Source: Lepturacanthus savala (taxonomy: Eukaryota > Chordata > Actinopteri > Scombriformes > Trichiuridae). From it: DNA of 64,000 nt. Location: positions 20,973,575 through 21,037,574 of the forward strand of contig CM060466.1 of NCBI GenBank assembly GCA_030544235.1, read 5' to 3'. Positions 50,901-60,555 of the stretch are shown here, piece after piece (within the stretch, counting starts at the first letter, position 1; the number at the start of each line of letters is the position of its first letter). The notes beneath the pieces were generated by a model that was not told the origin of the DNA, ran no database searches, and worked only from the letters and a program-made list of their open reading frames with translations. The translations under genes were made by a program, and so were the position numbers.

Positions 50901-53900
50901 GCTGAAAGTTTAGTGCTGAAAGTTACTTATATACTGGAAACTCTGGAAAACTCCACTGTGGGAAAGGGATTGTGCTGTTGTATGAATGTTTAAGAACCCC
51001 TAAGCTCAAAGTGACAACAGCAGTTCCAGCACTTTAATCTTTACTTCCAGATGGCAAAGAAAAGAAAAAAAAATAGGAATGCCTAGAAAACTGACATGTA
51101 CTTTATAAACCTTACGGAGTAAGTAAGTGTATTTATTATCATAGTCCTGATGTTACATACAAAATCTTAATTTCTATTACCATATTATACAATTATATTT
51201 GATATTGTTAGTAATACTGACAATATTACTAACAATAATATTGTTACTAATATTGAAACAATGAAATATTGAAACAATTGTGCTAATCCCCGAGAAACAA
51301 ACACACTCGCTGATTTGATCAAAGGAAAACCAATGGAACAGTCTTTTTCTATTTCAGAGAAAACTGTCAGCATAACAATCCAGACACAATATTTATAGAA
51401 GGCCTTTTTTATACTCAAAGACTTTTTATCCTTGTAGGTTACAGTGCTCAGTGGGAGACATTACCTTGGTCCTCATTATTTCCCTGATGGCAGAGTCAAA
51501 CTCCAGGGAGTTGTTGTAGTCAACCGTCATGACGTGAGGTCTGCCGATGTACTGCTCTGCATATGGATGCTGGGAGGACACCTGCAGAAAATACATGCAA
51601 GCATAAGAGAAGAACCCTGTACACCTGAACCTAAAACAGCTTTAAAGGCCTATTGTGCAGAGTTTGAATCATGTTCCTTTGGAGGATGATGATAAGGATT
51701 CCGTCAATGATCAAAATATTTTCATTTTTGGTATTTTATTGTATTTAAAACATGCAATTAGTGATTAGTTTCCATCTAGGAACATACAATTTCTCTAATA
51801 GAATATGTTAAGAACAGAGCTAGCACCTCAGCTATTTGCAACAATTGCAAGGTGTGCTTCTCTGGGATATTAAGTGGAATTTCTTCCAAGTTTTGTGCTA
51901 TTATTATTAATAGCAACATAGGTTGTTGTGTTCTCTGAACTCTATGTTCCATCATTAATGTGTGCTGTCTGTACCAAAAGTTTGTGCCTTTGTAGAAGAA
52001 CACTGTATGAAATTACTTGGCAGCTGCAGTGGTAACATAATAAGCTTACCTCTCTAGAAGTGGGCTTGCCTCTGAAAAACTCATGATTGAGCGAGCTATG
52101 AGGGGGATGGAACTTGGGCTGCAGGAAGATGCAGCCGTTTGCTATTGCTTCAAGAGGGGCCGGACCTTCGTAGGGGAAACCAAAGCCAATGAAGAGCTAG
52201 CAGGGAGAAAACAGGAATGTTATTTTACTATAATGATAACCAATTTGATCGTTCAATCTGCAGATGAAGAGTCTGTGTGTTGTGGTCATATCTTCTTTTC
52301 TGTCTTCGGTATCTTACCTTTGCCTTTCGCAATAGTTGCTGCAGCTCGTGCTGGGGCAGCAGGCCATGGTTCTTCACGAAGGCAGGAACCTCCGGAGGTC
52401 TCTGGGTCTCATAGTACACGGTGCCGTGGACCTCCATGTACCTGTGGAGAATCTGCAGGAAACCTTCCTTACCCTGCTGGGAGAGGAGGGGGAAAAGACG
52501 GGTTGGTAAGCTTGAGGGTGAGGGCTGAAGAGAAGAGGATGTACGGAGAAGGAGGAAGTCAGAGTAGAAACCATTCACAGAGGAATAATATTAAATGATG
52601 TGAGTCCACATACGGCTCTGTTTGTTTTGTCTGATCTGTGTAGCTCTCAGTCTTTCGTGTCCGTGTGTGCACAGTAAAAATCTCAAAATCTAAAACTCCA
52701 TCCATGATGAATACATCTTTGATGCAACAAGCCAAAAATATCTAGCAGCCACGTCACAGTTTTTATTTCATTTTTATAAAGACTCAAATGAAACAGGAAA
52801 CACTTGCTCCTTCAGTTGAAAAACAACAAAAGGGTTTAATCCATTCATCATTTAATAACAAGTAAGACAGATACAGTGTGATTCCTCACAGCTTGAGTCT
52901 CTGCCAGTTACACTGTTTTCTTTTGCCTGTTGTGCTCTGATTACTGATACTCCAACAAAGCCAAACTTATGATTGACTTGTCCTTGTGATTTTGTTTTCT
53001 TTTTCTGTTACCGTACAAGCAAACCAAAAATAAATGATTTGACTGAGCTCATGAATGCCACCATTTTACCATGGCAAGCAGTAGCTAATTCCTTGAATCT
53101 TAATTTTATGCTTTTGCTTTAAAGAACCATACCTACATACATGTAACAACACATTTTAGTGAAGATGTGGGTGAAGTGACAGAAAACACAGTGATGGGGG
53201 TAAGGAACAGACTGTAAACGGCTAAATAATAATCACTTCTGCAGTCTTTGTGAGCACTCCCCTGTTGTCTCAGTGCTTTTTGATTTGCAAGACACATATC
53301 GGCTATGTGCTGGAGATGTGTACCCTGCTTATTCAATTACCTAGTGAGAGGCTTCCTTGCTCATGGATCAAATTTGGCCTTGACATTCAGTATCTTGCAT
53401 AAAAGCTTTTGGAATGACAAGAATGTGAATATCATCCATTATTTCAATATTTTATTTTAATAAAAAAATTAATTAGAAATCACCAGGTGGCCCCAAATGA
53501 TGGTGTCTGTTTGAAGGTCCATTTACCGCAGTGTACCAAACAAAAAACTCAGGACTGGTCCAGAAACCAGGATTTCTTCCAGGTCATTACCAAAATGTAA
53601 CCATCTGTTCATGGTACCATACCCAGCATTTGCTGAAAATGTTATTAAAGACTGGGCAAAACTTGTTTAGTTATCTTCCTAATTTGTTTTTTATATCCTC
53701 CCATTATCTAAAGAAGTGAAGACCAATTGAATTGATTTTATTTCTGGTGGAAATATCCTTACTCACATCCTCAATGACTGGAAAACTCTAGAATTGATGC
53801 AGGTAATTTTACTTCGGTCTTCTTTCTGAACGAGGGCCTGTATAAAGCAGGATTCACTTAAAGATTTAAGCCCCGGATCTATGCTGGCTGTCCTTGATTC

Positions 53901-56900
53901 AATTTCATACTTGGAAGCTGTACGTTTTATCTCATTTTATGCTGTTTATTATTTATTTAGTAGGTTAGCCTGTCGATCTTGGCCTTAGCATGCTGCTGGT
54001 ATAATATGGTTGGTGTTGGGCTAATACTGGAATTTTGAAGGACAGCCAAGAGAAACTTTGGGAAGAACTAAATTATATGGTGATTGACTGTTTTTCATGT
54101 TGCTTTTGGTGTAGTTTGCAGTGCTAGCACAGCTAGGTTTGTTGTTGTGGCTGTAATATTATGTAAATAGACTTGATGGACATGACATGAAGATAACAAT
54201 ACGAAATAAATGGTCAAACTGCAGGAACTCCTTTGCTTGGCAATGTTGGAATTTTGACTAGCACCCAGCAGCTAACTTGCTCAGAACATAAGGCTGGAGC
54301 CTAGTGGCCTACTGGGCAGTGTGTGTAAAATCATACTGTACAACTGTTCTGATCCACTAATACGCTTACATTATAGCATATCTGTAATATCAGTATTAGC
54401 GATGGTGCTGCAACTTCAGTATGAATATGAATGCTGTCCACAGCCCTCCGTCTCCCCTGCTGTGGTCATGATCACAGCCGGAGAGCCACAACCAGAGTTC
54501 TATGAGTGCTGTGCAAGGGAGTAGCAGATCATTTGCATAGAAACAGAAAAAGACGGTATTGAGGCATGCATAATTCAGACTGTAGAGACATATATTAACT
54601 TGTTAAAAAAGGAGTATCATATATGACCTTTAACATTACAGAAGGAAGAGTCTACTGAGGAAACATGTTTTAAGAATGAGCTTACATTCACTTTTTTAAG
54701 GTTTTCGATGTGTTTCTCAGTATTCAGCTCTTTGTCTTTGGTTTAACTTCCCTGGTTGCAGCTACAGTCCTGATGTTTTTGTTTGTGTAGTCTGTATTTT
54801 TAAATGAATTAGTAATATATGTAAGTTTATTTGATTTATTGTAGATTCTTTCTTTTCTTGTGTCACATACTGATGTTGTGTTGTCTTGGACCCCAGGAAG
54901 ACAAGCTGGGCGCCTGGGCATTAGCTAATGATGATCCTTCTAATAAACAGATAAACATTGAGTGTGGAAAGAGAGCCACGGGGACACACTTTCAAGTCAA
55001 GGTTGACTCAATGGACTCACTGGGGGGGACAAAAAACAAAACCATGTGCCAGTTAACAACAAAAAACTGAATCCTGTGAATGGAGCATAACCCAGGGCCA
55101 GAGTATTGACTAGCCATCCGGTGTTAAGCAGCTTACTGTATCCCTGTGCTGTGCTGTGGCCCCCCGCAGCTGTAATTGGAGGCTGTAGCGATCGATAGCT
55201 TCCTCTGTGAGGATTTTCCCAGCCAATTAGGAGATTAGCTCAAGCGCTAAGTGCAGCAGACAACATGAATTAGCAGGAGTAATACAGGCGTGGACAGATT
55301 CCATAACCTGCCTTTGCAGCTGTCTCTTTCTGTGTATCCAAGATAACTCTCTCAACATGCATTGAAATAGCAATCATGATATAAGTATTTTCTGCTGTGC
55401 TGTTTTTTTGTCCCTCATCCCATTTCTTGTAGAGCCACTTTACACACTTGAGAGATAATTCATTGAGATGTTAGACACAACTATTAATGGCTGGTTGTGA
55501 ACACGACTAGAGGTATAGTGTGGCTGAAACATCAGCATGCAAGTAAATATGCAACATGCTTTAATAATGCCATCCTGTGAGTAGAAGTCATAAGGCAAAG
55601 GCCATTTGACTTGCTGTTTCTTTCATCTCTCCAAGAGGCTTATAGTAATATGCTCTCCTCCTCATGCATTCCTTCCAGCATGGAAAGGGTAACAGAAAAA
55701 AAATTAAAAAAAGATTCATAGCAAGGACTAGCAAGGACCTCCATTGTCCATTAGTGCTGCACTGGCATCTCTAGCCAAGTTGTGTTCTCAAAAGTAAGAA
55801 GTTAGAAAAGTTGTGTTAAAAAGAAGCAAACTCAGCCTTCAAATGACTCCTTGTACTTTCTGAGTGGTAAAGAGGATGAAAAGATAATCACTGTCGAAAA
55901 GTGGCGGCTGTCCCTGTGACTGCATCGATGCATTTGAGTGTATTTGTGAAGTGGCTGCTCATAAATCACTTTTTTTGGATCCAATCCTGACAAGAGTTTA
56001 AGTTGTTTCACTGCTTGTGTGTCAACTTCTTGGCGTGTTAACAGCTCATACTAAAGTGCTTCTTTTTTTCCTATATGCAGGGGCTGTGAGACGAACCTAA
56101 CAGGAATATGAAAAAACAGGCTCTTACCTGAAGCTAATTAGCAACCAGCCAGATTCAATGGTCCGCCACAGAAGACAGAAAGAAAGGAAGAAAAATAGAG
56201 ACAAAACCGAGAAGAAAAAGACAAAAAGAGAAACAAAGGAGACAAAGAAGAAAAAATATATATATAAATAATTATATTTTCTGCCTTTTTACTGTTCTTT
56301 TAGTGCACTTTACATCACTTTTACATCCTCTCATCTCCATTGTGTGGTTGTCTCTTTTAGCAACAACTATAAAGGAATTCAGAATATAGTACAAACAGAC
56401 AATAGAAAGTAATGGCAGCAAACAACATCTTTATAGCCATTTAACAATGGAGGTGCGACGGTGCTCTCATACAATATGCAGAAAAATGAGCAGACAGCTT
56501 TTGAGAGTAAAATTGCTTGTAAATTAAAGCTGTACCATTGTGTATATAAAGCCACATGAAGCTAAGCTGTAAGGCTCAATCAGCGGGAGGCATGTGCAAA
56601 ATGCTCTACTGTATTTTTTTTTGTTCACACTGCAGTAAATGGTCAGGAGTAAAATGCGTGTGTGTGTTTGTTTGTAGGATGTTTGTGTATTTGTTCACAT
56701 TCAAGTGTACATGTCTAGCCGCGTGTTACAGGTATGTTAAAGGTTTAGCGGTGCAGCAAAAAGACAAAACTCAATGGCCACTTGTTCCGTTCATTCACAC
56801 ACCAAATAACTCACAATTTCACTGTTATACTTCCTAATAAAAAAAAGCAACAGATATTCCCCTTTTCCCATGTTCCTATGTGTCTTAACCCTCATGTTGT

Positions 56901-59900
56901 GTTTATTTCATTTTCAATCAATGAATTTGTTGTTCCATTAAGACTCATAAAAACTGTAATACATATATTATCACCTCTTTTTGTGTTAGATTTGTTTTTA
57001 TTAACACAACTTCTTGTGAACATTACAAGTTTTGAACTAATTGTTATTTATGGCCTATCTCATTGATGTGAACTTATACATCTTGAATTCTATTTCCAAA
57101 TAAACACAATTTCTAGATTATTTTGACTATAAAAAAATACTCAGATGAAACAGTCTACTGTTTATCATAGAATACTTTGGAAGCCATTTAAAATGTGGTG
57201 TGCGTCGTGTGTGTGTGTGTTTGTGTTTGTGTGTGTGTGTGTATGTGTGTGCGTGTGTGAGAGAGTGTGTCCATTTGACAAATGTAACTATACCCAAGTT
57301 CAATTTCTTACATTAATTTTGGTCTCCCCCATTCATTACTAATGATCGACTGGGAACACCAAGAGTGTACAAAAGTTAAATAAAACACACAAAATTGTAT
57401 GTAAATTAATACATTTTATTTTGTGTGCTGAAGCCCTCTTAGTGGACAAAGTCATGGAACCTTAGATGAATCTGATCAAATTAACCAACAAAACTTTGAA
57501 GCAATCAGATTTATCCACAAACACAACATTAGGGTTAAAGGGGCCCTACGCCATATGGTGAATGGTGTTCATTTAATTTTTTTTTTTCACATAGTTAAAC
57601 TTTTTGACTCTTCAAGACTCAAGGTTATTTTGAGCTCTAGCATCCAAACTCTGCAGCCTGCCCTCAAACACAACAAGACCAGGACACACACACACACACA
57701 CTCGGTTTCTGCTGTGTGGCTCCAGCTGAGTCTGAGACTGGATCCCCCCTCCAGGAAAGCAGTGAACCTAAGTGCTTCACTGATTCTGCTGCAGCGGTTC
57801 TCATCTACGCCGCCCCGCCCGTGACGACGCAGAGTCACCCAGTCGGCTTCGCCGAGCTCTGCACTTTCCAGGAAGTTTGTTTCATTATCAGCCCTTCATC
57901 GCCATGGAAACAGCAGGAAAACCATCTGCCATTTACCAACTCTCTCTCAGAGTTTATGCAAAGAGCCATCCTAAGTTATTTTGATTGTATTGGCTTTAGT
58001 TAGAGTTAATTGCCCCTCATTGCATTTTAGACTCATTTCTGATAACATTTATTGATGTATTGATGTGTGTGTGTGTCTACATGCTTCTCTCTCAGAATGG
58101 ACAACTGACTTTATAAATGTAGTTGATGTTTCCAATTCAACTCTATCACTCGGGAGTTCATTAAATATCTTGATTAATCACCAAGTCATTTTATTTGTGT
58201 ATTCGTTTATATCAGAGATTAAACTCACTGTATTAATTACAATTTTTTATAATACTAATTCATGGGATGTAATTAATTTTCCTTCAAATTAATTGTAATT
58301 GATTAAGCAATAGAAGTGGTGACCCTTAGAATTTTATGAGTGCATAAATGTCAAAGTATAGTAACCCCTACATGAGTGTCTGTGTGTGTTTTTGTTCTAT
58401 AAATGTTTTTGCCCTCCATGAAATTTATTCATCATGTGCATGGACATGCTGAGGAGCAGCAGTGACACACACACAAATATGAAATTAGGGTTTTGCATGG
58501 ATGCAGTTTGTTTTTTACCTTCCACATGCTGGCCTCCTTTCCGTACACTACTGCCATGTTGTTGACTTTGTTCTGCTGGATGAGCCTCTTCTCCGTCTCA
58601 TTCAGCTCCTCCGAAACGAAACCCATGAATGAGTTGTCTGGTGTATGAGCTGAATGTGTGTGTGTGTGTGTGTGGGTAGTAGGGAAAGGCGGGGTAGTAG
58701 TAAAGAGAGAGAAGACAATACACAAGGAGAGAAGAAGAGAGGGGGAGAAAGAAGGTTTCATTGTGAGAGAGAAAGAGAAAGGAAACAGGAAAACACTACT
58801 ATATCCTTGTTTGCTTCAGTTCAGTGGCTAAATCAGTGTGATCATTGCCTCTCTAAGTATTATAAATAGTGATTGTCAGAAAGCCAGCTGCTGTTTTCTA
58901 TATAAGGCTCAGATGTATCAAAATGAGTCTCTTAACCCATTTAGGCCTAAGAGCCACTAAGTCTCTGACTGTCATTTTATACTTAACCACTTAAACCCAG
59001 ATTTTTTCCCAAATATTTCATGCATATAATTATATCAGTTGAGTCACTAACAATCACGTTATATATCTACTTTTTTCCATTTTGCAGTATTTTCTTTGCT
59101 GAAAATAGTATTTTAATGGCTGTTATAGTTGCTACTTGCACAAATGTACCCATAAACAAAAATCTATTTATCCAATGTACAAAATTCCTTTTGGGGGTTA
59201 TTCTTGATACTTGAATTATTAAATAGATTATACATGTCAGGATCTTACTCAAATTATCTCTTTCTGGGAGGGTTTGTCTTTTCCATGTTCTCAGGAGGAA
59301 GGGACAGGAAGTTGATTGTCATATGACAGGAAGCATTTGGAAACTTAAATTATTTGCTTAAAACCTTATGTCTAAGTTGTCTACAATCGTGTCATTTAAA
59401 GAAAAATGCCATATGAGTAACATTTTGACTTTTTTATTTTAAGCATAAAATGAGTCATAAACTTAAACGCTCATAGGCTTCAATGGGTTAATATCGACTG
59501 GAAGCAAAAGTTAAAGCTAAAGCCAACTTATATTTTTCACAGAGAACATTCTCATATTTTGAATAAGGACATTATTGTTCTCCCACAATTATGAAGCAGC
59601 TGAGAAAGGATGAGCCATACAGTACAGCCATTATAGCTTAGGACAATGTGAAACAAGGCATCTACAGTAGGGCTCATATTGACATTCTAATGATCCTGCT
59701 GTCGAGTGCAGCTGAATGGGCTTGACACTGTTGAGAACTGAACATGAGTGGAGGAGAGTTAAGTAGTTTGTGTTTCAGCAGTGAGGAGACTGACAACAAT
59801 AAGGTCTTTGAAAACAGCAGAGCAGACAAACTGAACATGAAACGGAACGAGAAAAAGAAGACAGAGAAAAGCAAACTATCTGAAGATCAGCCGCTGGAAA

Positions 59901-60319
59901 TAGCTGCATTAATGCATTAATCACATTACTCCAAATGAATGTGAACAAGCAGCTCGACCTGTCAAAGAAAGTGAAAACATTGAAATGGAGTCATTTTTAT
60001 TATTTTTAGAACAGCTGATGACAATGTGATAGTTAAGAGCTTAGACTCTTGTCTTCTGAAGATTTAAAATAAAAATGCTTCAACTGAGGATACACATAAA
60101 ATTAGGTGATGTGTTATGTCTATTATATGATTAATACATCTGTCTTGACAGCATGCAATGTGTAAGGACATGGTTTTGTTCTTACGGAACATGGTCATGT
60201 ATTGCCTGGCGTTTAGGTTCCAGTAGCCCCAGTTAGTCCGGTAGCTGTGCAGCGTTGCATATTCCTCGTGATTGTAGGCTGGCTCCGTACCAAATGTGTC
60301 AATCACCCGGATATGACAT
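41749..60319 (-). CDS. mgat5b: mgat5b: beta-1,6-N-acetylglucosaminyltransferase Vb/IX (partial, 8 exons)
   Basis: A Golgi type II membrane glycosyltransferase of family GT18. Known members transfer GlcNAc from UDP-GlcNAc in beta-1,6 linkage to mannose on N-glycans and, for the Vb/IX form, on brain O-mannosyl glycans. Coding parts: 60319-60186, 58649-58519, 52476-52318, 52196-52050, 51581-51465, 45430-45356, 43957-43674, 41947-41749. All internal junctions are GT-AG and the phases match, giving 414 residues plus TAA. Landmarks are RVIDTFGTEPAYNHEEYA, HTPDNSFMGFVSEE, RPPEVPAFVKNHGLLPQ, FGFPYEGPAPLEAIANG, YEYTCEGMLERVHAYI and the Cys-rich end KYRRLCPCRDFRRGQVALC. These fit MGAT5B better than MGAT5 as I remember them (PYEYTCEGMLER, FRGKPTSRE). 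The family is about 790 residues long, so the cytoplasmic tail, membrane anchor, stem and first catalytic lobe are outside the window. Confidence 0.92.
41948..43673 (-). other. mgat5b: mgat5b intron between exon g and the last exon
   Basis: 1,726 bp. Contains a dispersed-repeat segment at about 42640-42720 (TTGTGATGTCACAACTATAC) that recurs in variant form near 60780. There is an A-rich run at 43438-43463. No coding sequence. Confidence 0.8.
43674..43957 (-). CDS. mgat5b: mgat5b exon g
   Basis: 94 codons plus two bases. It starts DFCTPEPPFIPANLSRPGS, continues through VPLPNSTAFRWASNITAP and QSCVEACQSAGFICEPAYF, and ends in a split Gly codon at donor GG|GTACGT. It includes three sequons (NLS, NST, NIT) and the Cys pattern of the C-terminal domain. 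The low-complexity Pro/Gly/Ser insert before the sequons matches the variable region specific to MGAT5B. Confidence 0.93.
44031..44599. mobile_element. Tc1/mariner-like MITE in mgat5b intron
   Basis: The left end is TACAGCTCTAG...AACAGATCACTGCA and the right end, reversed, is TACAGCTTTGG...AAGAGACCACTGCA. These are inverted termini of about 34 bp with TA at both outer edges. The interior segments (TTGGTGCAATAACCCT, CTTGGCATGTTCTCC) match a common fish element with the same ends. No transposase. It lies only 73 bp upstream of the exon g acceptor. Confidence 0.88.
44600..45355 (-). other. mgat5b: Remainder of mgat5b intron between exons f and g
   Basis: AT-rich sequence with short CA and GA runs (45118-45131, 45269-45281). 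Nothing else recognised. Confidence 0.6.
45356..45430 (-). CDS. mgat5b: mgat5b exon f
   Basis: 25 codons, VEPYLPYEYTCEGMLERVHA then YIQNQ, between acceptor TTTTCAG and donor GTGACG. A short exon with near-identity to the family motif PY(L/M)PYE(Y/F)TCEGML. Confidence 0.95.
45570..45780. other. Candidate conserved noncoding block in mgat5b intron
   Basis: High-complexity segment with CATTAGGCTTTATTTGCATA (octamer-like ATTTGCAT), GGCCTAATTAGAG and CTAATCACAGT. It is free of repeats and frames. The enhancer-like composition is inference only. Confidence 0.3.
46794..46854. repeat. (CA)n microsatellite
   Basis: CA run of about 30 units followed by two copies of an ATGAACAAACACACAC unit. Confidence 0.97.
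46994..47268 (-). mobile_element. V-SINE-like SINE, antisense, internally deleted
   Basis: Same family as the copy at 27119. The segment between GGTCCTGGGTCTGGGACC and the 5' GGGGGGGCGACACGGTGGGG end lacks about 60 bp carrying the B-box and tRNA-like region, and the (GACT)n tail is missing. It lies in the intron between mgat5b exons e and f. Confidence 0.88.
47515..47690. repeat. Purine-rich tract
   Basis: About 175 bases of almost uninterrupted purine-rich sequence (GAGAAAGAAGGAAAG type) on plus. The opposed pyrimidine-rich strand produces spurious Ser/Phe/Leu-rich frames. Confidence 0.8.
47934..47969. repeat. (GT)n microsatellite
   Basis: GT run of about 17 units, continuing imperfectly to about 48004. 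Confidence 0.95.
48210..48440. other. Candidate conserved noncoding block in mgat5b intron
   Basis: High-complexity, non-repetitive DNA containing TGTAATTATCATTTAAAATG and GATTCAATTGCCCTGATTCA. No frames or repeat signature. Conservation not tested. Confidence 0.25.
48770..49255. mobile_element. Possible non-autonomous DNA element with CpG-rich core
   Basis: The left part has TTTTGTTGCGCGACAAATTA and the right part CATCGCGTCGCGAAATCGCG followed by GTCTGGTGTGAACACCCCTT. Such GCG-rich, 'gtgtgaacacc'-terminated repeats are common non-autonomous elements (PIF/Harbinger- or hAT-like) in fish. Exact ends and a target duplication were not established. Confidence 0.4.
49471..49827 (-). mobile_element. 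V-SINE-like SINE, antisense, near full length
   Basis: Starts with the (GTCA)n tail and ends in GTGTCGCCC (the 5' GGGCGACAC of the element). It includes the central domain and most of the tRNA-like head. A 6-bp duplication, GATTCA, flanks it at 49465-49470 and 49828-49833. It lies in the intron between mgat5b exons e and f. Confidence 0.9.
49834..51464 (-). other. mgat5b: Remainder of mgat5b intron between exons e and f
   Basis: No exon or clear repeat. The plus frames at 50627-50913 have no domain. 51185-51270 is an AT-rich run of imperfect ACAATATTACTAA-type repeats. Confidence 0.5.
51465..51581 (-). CDS. mgat5b: mgat5b exon e
   Basis: 39 codons in phase 0, beginning VSSQHPYAEQYIGRPH, then VMTVDYNNSLEFDSAIREIM and RTK before GTAATG. 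It carries a sequon, NNS. The residue after HV is Met where I remember Trp (HVWTVD) in mammalian MGAT5 and MGAT5B. Confidence 0.93.
51582..52049 (-). other. mgat5b: mgat5b intron between exons d and e
   Basis: 468 bp, no repeat or other gene recognised. Confidence 0.8.
52050..52196 (-). CDS. mgat5b: mgat5b exon d
   Basis: 49 codons, LFIGFGFPYEGPAPLEAIAN then GCIFLQPKFHPPHSS and LNHEFFRGKPTSRE. The EGPAPLEAIANG stretch resembles the nucleotide-sugar-binding Glu-containing region of GT-B fold enzymes (inference). It is separated from exon c by an intron of only 121 bp. Confidence 0.95.
52318..52476 (-). CDS. mgat5b: mgat5b exon c
   Basis: 53 codons in phase 0: QGKEGFLQILHRYMEVHGTV, then YYETQRPPEVPAFVKNHGLL and LLRKAK at the donor GTAAGAT. 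This is one of the most conserved blocks of GT18 enzymes. The acceptor is CCCAGCAG, a tandem AG pair that could include or skip the first Gln codon. Confidence 0.95.
53481..53690 (+). repeat. Dispersed repeat, copy B
   Basis: Second copy of the repeat at 31551-31755, same orientation. Shared blocks include CACCAGGTGG, GTTTGAAGGTC, ATTTCTTCC, CAAAATGTAA and CATTTGCTGAAA. Confidence 0.65.
55090..55330. other. Candidate conserved noncoding block in mgat5b intron
   Basis: High-complexity DNA with GCTGTAATTGGAGGC, GCCAATTAGGAGATTAGC and ATGAATTAGCAGGAG. It is rich in homeodomain-like TAATT/AATTA cores and has no repeats. Regulatory role is inference. Confidence 0.3.
56160..56262. repeat. Purine-rich tract
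   Basis: About 100 bases of GAA/AGA-rich sequence ending in a short TATATA run. Confidence 0.75.
58519..58649 (-). CDS. mgat5b: mgat5b exon b
   Basis: The acceptor ACATTCAG precedes CT, which completes a Pro codon. The exon then encodes HTPDNSFMGFVSEELNETEK, RLIQQNKVNN and MAVVYGKEASMWK, ending on a codon boundary before GTAAAAAA. It contains a potential N-glycosylation sequon, NET. A GT microsatellite-like run (58654-58675) forms part of the upstream acceptor region. Confidence 0.93.
58932..59491. mobile_element. piggyBac-type MITE, intact ends
   Basis: The outer boundaries are TTAA (58932-58935 and 59488-59491), the piggyBac target. Inside them the inverted termini read CCCATTTAGGCCTAAGAG and, reversed from the right, CCCATTGAAGCCTATGAG, matching at 15 of 18 positions. 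The piggyBac hallmark of TTAA followed by CCC is present. Length is 560 bp and no transposase frame is present, so it would have moved in trans. A truncated copy lies at 39905-40370. Confidence 0.85.
60186..60319 (-). CDS. mgat5b: mgat5b exon a (first exon in window)
   Basis: The acceptor TTACAG precedes A|TGTCATATCCGG. The exon encodes CHIRVIDTFGTEPAYNHEEY, then SYRTNWGYWNLN and QYMTMF, with one base of a split codon at each end, and finishes at donor C|GTAAGAA. It enters in phase from an exon beyond 60320 that was not found in the remaining 3.7 kb, so the preceding intron is long. Confidence 0.92.
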
Positions 60320-60555
60320 CTGTAACGACATAGGACAATCACGGTCAAACTTAGGGTTCCTATATACTCACATGTACAAAGAACTATCAGGGACAAATTA
60401 CTTTAACATCCCTATTTAGCAATACTAAGCAGTATATAACAGAATATAACAATATTAATAAAGTTTTAAGCATCTATAAAAACATTTCACATGTGTTTAC
60501 TAATGTTTGTCACCAATAACTTGATTGATGTCACTGATATTGTAACAAAATGATG

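Larger units (their letters stand above)
52477..58518 (-). other. mgat5b: mgat5b intron between exons b and c
   Basis: 6,042 bp. It contains a dispersed repeat (53481-53690), a candidate noncoding block (55090-55330), a purine-rich tract (56160-56262), and GT/CA runs at 57202-57266 and 57682-57703. None of the open frames in it has a domain. Confidence 0.7.

Noticed and set aside
52083..52598. 171-codon plus-strand open frame
   Set aside because: Antisense shadow of mgat5b exons c and d; the minus strand gives conserved GT18 sequence with matching splice sites.
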